Shown here: piece after piece, positions 59,501 through 64,000 of the stretch
Numbering within the stretch: the first letter of the stretch is position 1
Layout of the letters: each line of letters opens with the position of its first letter
Source of the DNA: Vitellaria paradoxa
Lineage: Eukaryota; Streptophyta; Magnoliopsida; Ericales; Sapotaceae
Reading direction: 5' to 3'
Length of the DNA: 64,000 nucleotides
Assembly: GCA_019916065.1 (NCBI GenBank)
Contig: CM034236.1
Location: 57,874,690-57,938,689 of the forward strand
Notes under the pieces: generated by a model
What the model was told of the DNA's origin: nothing
The model's database searches: none
Seen by the model: only the letters and a program-made list of their open reading frames with translations
Translations under genes and position numbers: made by a program

Positions 59501-61788
59501 ACAGAGAGACAGCATGTGGCTGCTGACTATACAATGCGACTTTCGATGGGCTATGCAGAGGTGCAGATCTGTTTGATACTCAAGATGCATGCATTAAGGC
59601 AGGCCTATTAGTGGCTCTTAATTTTTGCTATATTAGCTCCATCACATTGTCATGAAGTATACATTAATATAGCAATGGTGAAGCAGATCAGTATCTTTTG
59701 TTTTTCTGTTCCTGGCATTTTTCATATAAAACCAAACATGCCAATAATTGGGGTTGGGTAATATTTTCAGGCTGAGAAGGTGGTTGCGTCATCACTTGCT
59801 TTTCTGGCAGAGTCAAGATTAAGTAGTAGACATGAAGAGTCAGTCACCAAGTTTCAGCAGGTAATAAATAATTACATGTATTTACATGATATTATGTGTT
59901 TTTGGGATATCGGTAGCCTTTATTCTCATTATGTTTCATGCTACTGGAAAGGAAATACACCATTTAATGTTTCGTGTCTGATGAACTCGACATGATTATT
60001 TAATTACCTTCTTTGACTCACGTACATAAACGTAAACCTTTTTCCTCTGTTTTTGATAATTAAAATGAAACATTATGTTGGATACGATCAAATATATATA
60101 TATTTAAATTGTGACATAAAACTAACTCTGAAGTATTGCTTAAGTTATGATAATCTTAACACGTTAATTACCAAAAAAAAATCTTAACACGTTACAATGT
60201 AGATCAATTAAAGATGATAAAGTCATGAAGATATGTGATAATGATAAGTTTTAATTATTTGACATTTTCTGGTGGTACCATGGCAGGTTAAATATTTATT
60301 TATTTTTTGTCCTATAACAAGTTTTGTTAAATATAATAAATTTTGACTTGTGTTTCCTTTGTGAAATTTTGCCCTTTGCTAATTATGGAATATAAATCAA
60401 GCAATAAACAATCTTACAATATGAAAAATAAAAAGATTGAACACAAAGAATTAACGATGAAAATCGTTCACGAATAAGGGTGGAAAACCTTGGGTCATGA
60501 AGACCAAAAAATCTCCACTATGCATAAATGGTTACAAGGAGGACTATGGTAGCATATACAATCTACACTTCCTACTCTTGCGACATCAATCACAATGAAC
60601 GCCTTCTCCAACAGATGAAGAAAAATCTTCAGTGCACTTGATGAAGAACATGATCACATCTTTGAACTCCATTGAAGAACCCACGCACAAGAATTTAAAA
60701 GATAAAATATTTCGTGGCTAGGTTGATAGAAGTTTTTTGAAGCACAATAATAATATGATCTCTTTTTTTTGTAGTGAATTGATACTCTAAACCCTAGTAG
60801 ATCCTTTAATCGAGCATAATAGTACTCTAAGATGGATTAAGGTTAGAACTCTTAATTTTCATTTTCCATGTAATCTTGGAAATCTTCCCATTGGTGAATT
60901 AAGCATCCTTGAACATTAGGAAACCTTTCTTAGGTGTATAGAACTCAAAATTCTAGACAAAATAGGTCACTGCTTGTTGTTTTGAAAATTGCAAACCCAC
61001 AACTCACTCAAGCGGACTTCAAGCACTCTTCAAGCGTCTTCCCGTGCTCTTTAAGTGGATTTCCCAAATTAGTGCTCGGTATCTTCCTGCAAGCTTCCAG
61101 CGTGCTTCTTGCGGCAAACCTAAAAAACCTTCAATTCTAAACTTTAAAACACCCTATTTAATTGTCTAAGTATATAGAATTGAATTTATTGTTTTGTTCT
61201 CTAATTGTCAATTATAAATAAACCTAATACTGTGGACTCTTGGCCAACATGCAAACTTTACACTCCTGTATGATGAATTATATTTGAAACATATTCCACT
61301 TTGGTCACCATTTCATTTATCATTCTTCATTTAGATAGGAAAAGGGGGTGGGGGAAGGGTGCATTGCAACTTTCTTTAGAAGGTATTGTTAAATAGTTTG
61401 GAAAAAGAAAAAAATCAAAGACATTGTTGTATATTCTACATTCTTGTAATTGAGGCATTTTATTTTCCTTTGCTTATATTTACATTTTTTTTTAAATTAT
61501 TGAATTTTGATTTGTTGATATGCCCTTTGTTAGTGTCCTCTCCTTAATGTGAGTTACTGTCCTCCATCAGAAGCTGCTTTGTCCAATGGGAAAAGCTTGG
61601 TGAGAATGACGGTTGAACTACTTGTCTTTTTTTCTTTTTAATTTTTAATGTTGTTTTACATTTTGTACTTTGTTGTGATGAAGATTACAGCCAACATTTT
61701 GATTTGCTATCAAAACAATCTTTTTTTGCAGGTTGTAGTTGTCTACAATCCTTTAGGATGGAAGAGGGAGGAAACAATCCGGATTCCT
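56595..61788 (+). CDS. Alpha-mannosidase, GH38, lysosomal/vacuolar type (5' part)
   Basis: Retaining alpha-mannosidase that trims mannose from glycans, here with a signal peptide (hydrophobic residues 5-19) and so secretory/vacuolar. Exons: 56595-56795, 56904-56987, 57091-57179, 57360-57534, 57797-57916, 58106-58189, 58301-58372, 58814-58927, 58998-59098, 59197-59290, 59393-59560, 59771-59860, 61534-61599, 61732-61788; all junctions keep frame (505 codons). Zinc ligands: His46 and Asp48 in HTHDDVGW; Asp168, also the nucleophile, in [10 protein letters not shown]; and a His in QHHDAVSGT (408-409). The family is about 1000 residues, so the C-terminal half lies beyond this window or past a long intron starting at 61789. 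Residues Val95 (usually Q/T) and Leu313 (usually K) at splice edges are small departures. No frame damage. Resembles Arabidopsis At3g26720. Confidence 0.93.
58229..58276. repeat. Poly-C/poly-A tract in mannosidase intron 6
   Basis: Long C runs followed by about 16 A. A simple homopolymer tract whose true length may be misassembled. Confidence 0.8.
60380..61150. other. Unassigned insert-like part of mannosidase intron 12
   Basis: Intron 12 (59861-61533) is far longer than most others in this gene. This part is less AT-rich and has words such as GGTGGAAAACCTTGGG that recall plant retroelement LTRs, but no boundaries or duplications were found. Confidence 0.3.
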
Positions 61789-64000
61789 GTGAGTGCTTCC
61801 ACTTTGCCTTGCTCCATTGTCATTATGAATGCCATGTGATATTTTGATAGGGGTTATCACCATTTCTGTAGTTTAAATTACCACCTTGCAGATGGAACAT
61901 TTTCATATAGACTGATGATGGAAATAATCTCTCTCTAAACTAACTTAAAATTGATTTGATTACCCCATACTTGGAAGAATCAAGATGCATATTAAAGAAA
62001 AATGCCCTAGCGATAGTGAATTTAAATTCTGCCTCAACCATGGAGTCTTCGCATAATTGCTAATAGAGTAATTCCATGTTGTCTCAGACCTCTTTTGGAT
62101 TTTGATGTCTATGTTACTGTTGTCTTGTCATGCTGTAGTTTCACTTGTCTATTATGACCATATGATAGCAAAATCAAGATTTCATAGAATGACCATTAGT
62201 TTACATTATGCTTATCTTCATCCTTAAAATAATGTTTTCATTGGTACAACCACCTATACTACTTTATGTTGTATTGTGGCTATCAATCATACATGGTTGT
62301 TAAAATTTCAATTTTAATCATAAAAATTTTATGATTTTACAATGTTAAGATGGGAAAACTTGTTGAATGAATCTCATAAAAAATTTTAATGAGAGCAAAA
62401 TAGGTAAAATCTTGAGTTTGGGACATAAAATCAATAAAATCTCGATTTTGTAGGTGATTTTACCAATTTTAAAAACTGAGAGGTTTTTGTGTAGTTTTCC
62501 AGGCGAAATAAAATTTTATGCTTTTTAATTAAAAGAGACTTTTATAGTTTTTTTTTTCCCTCTCTCTCTTTTTTTTTTTTTAAGTGGTAGCGACAAGCGT
62601 TTTACTTTATTTTGGTTACTTTTTTCTAGTAGATTTTTCCGATTTTGTAATATTACCTATTTCATATACTATACTACCATGTGCATTGTTCCACAGAATT
62701 GATTACCTTAAATTAACTACAGTAGTTAAGATGGAAACTAAGAAACCTATAATAAAATGTTATAAATAAATTTTTAATCCTACAAAATTAAGTTAAAGTG
62801 AAGTTAATATTCTAAGGTTAATTGTCTCCATATCTCTTGTACTTAAGGTGAAATTCATTTATACACCCTTTTTACTTCAAACTAAAGTGAAACTGTTAAA
62901 AAATTTGTCAAAGATAACGGTTTTAGCTCTTAAAATCTTTAAAATATGCACTTACACCCCTTCTAGTTCATATTAACTACTCTTACACCCCTGATTCTAT
63001 TTGATTTTTAGTAATTATTTTGTCTTTTCATTTAAAAATTTAACACCATTTACAGTTCCAATTTAGTCTTAAGTACAAGAGGTATAAAGGTAGATTTTGA
63101 AATTGATAGGGTGCAAGTGATTTTCATCTTAAATACAGGAGGTATATAGACAATTACTCATATTTTAATTATAATTTTATAGTTCATACTAAACACTTTA
63201 AAGGTTTCTATTATAACGTCTAAAAGAGAAAATTTTCCACAGTGATATATCATTGCTACAAATATCTCTTTCGTTTAAACTATATTTATTAGAGGATTGA
63301 CTCATTTCAATAACATGACTGACTCATTTGGTCAGTTGTCAATAACATGATTGACTCATTTCAACGGTTCATCTTCATGAAGCCCATGTGAAACCCATCA
63401 AAATGAATGGTTGAGATGTGACACTAGCATTTCTCTAATTGTTAAACCATTTTCTTTTAATTTTTTTTGGTTGCAAACTGGGAACCGATTCTTCTAACAA
63501 GTGCTGCAAATCCGTGCTTTTGAAAAATCCTTTTCACATTTCTAGCCATAAACCAAGCTTCTTTCCACTTAGACGGCATGATCATGTCAAATGGGAAGTC
63601 CAAAATGAAGAAAATGTAGTATAATAAACACTGTTTTCATGTGATGGACCGTAGGTAAGACTTAGAATCTTACGATTTGATTTTTCACACTTCCACTGAT
63701 TTTAGGTAAAATCTCAATTTTAACAACATTGGTACCAAGTGAAGAATATAAAAGGTTGTGATTTGAAATCCCTTTAAATGCCCAATGCCACAATGTTGTA
63801 GCAGTGGTCTAACAATTCATATGACCCGTGTTGTATCTGCCTAGAACGTGGAATATCAAACTCCTAAGCTGTTCTGTTACTGGATGCTCTACTTCTCCAT
63901 GCTCAAAAGAAATGGAACAATAAGTGTAGTTATACTAGTTACTACTTGGGATTATAATGTTCTATCTTACAGTTACAGTCAGTCAAAAACTTCAGTATAG
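61789..64000. other. Long mannosidase intron 14, no further exon seen
   Basis: After the donor CCT|GTGAGTGC at 61789 no segment resembling the next conserved mannosidase block could be found. The sequence is AT-rich, with a CT/T-rich tract at 62547-62580. Confidence 0.5.

Overview
This is nuclear DNA of a flowering plant, most likely a eudicot. It is AT-rich and intron-rich, with GT-AG introns, CT/GA microsatellites and many plant-type transposable elements, and it carries single-copy-type plant genes. No bacterial, organellar or viral genome organisation is seen. The species cannot be named from the sequence alone.

Four cellular genes are recognisable. (1) Cytosolic ribosomal protein eS27, minus strand, 9738-9048, four coding exons, complete. 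(2) An intact single-exon 832-residue DYW-class pentatricopeptide-repeat protein, plus strand, 14609-17107, resembling Arabidopsis At2g01510. (3) A 15-exon gene for a DUF3754 (TMEM143-like) membrane protein resembling Arabidopsis At3g19340, minus strand, 50171-39077. Its exon frames are interrupted by six one-base changes, all in homopolymer runs. (4) The first 14 coding exons of a GH38 lysosomal/vacuolar-type alpha-mannosidase, plus strand, from 56595; the gene runs off the right edge.

The rest is mostly repeats. Left part (1-14 kb): a solo LTR with a perfect GCATA target duplication, two TTA-flanked MITE-like elements, a decayed GRF-type zinc-finger fragment, and a 2.8-kb Mutator-like element that has captured part of a nucleotide-sugar/triose-phosphate-type transporter. 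Middle part (17.8-36 kb): a truncated Ty1/copia copy, a decayed duplicate of the 3' end of the DUF3754 gene in which one exon is repeated four times in a 278-bp array, a rearranged Ty3/gypsy Tat-lineage element (about 8.4 kb), and a 1.7-kb non-autonomous copia element with a GTAAC target duplication. The Tat element has pol on the minus strand, two RNase H domains, a 146-bp tandem array and an antisense accessory ORF with its own TATA box and intron. Introns of the DUF3754 gene (39-50 kb) hold RTE-type LINE fragments, a hAT-type MITE nested in one of them, and a copia remnant with a tRNA-derived SINE in its 3' LTR. The 50.2-56.5 kb stretch is AT-rich and gene-poor, with a tRNA-Lys(UUU)-like sequence and a 155-bp hAT-type MITE.

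The four genes do not form a pathway; they are ordinary neighbours. The most distinctive material is the antisense intron-containing ORF of the Tat element, the exon-bearing 278-bp array, the transporter capture inside the Mutator-like element, and the homopolymer-only frameshift pattern in the DUF3754 gene. All family assignments come from reading translated motifs by eye; no database search was run.
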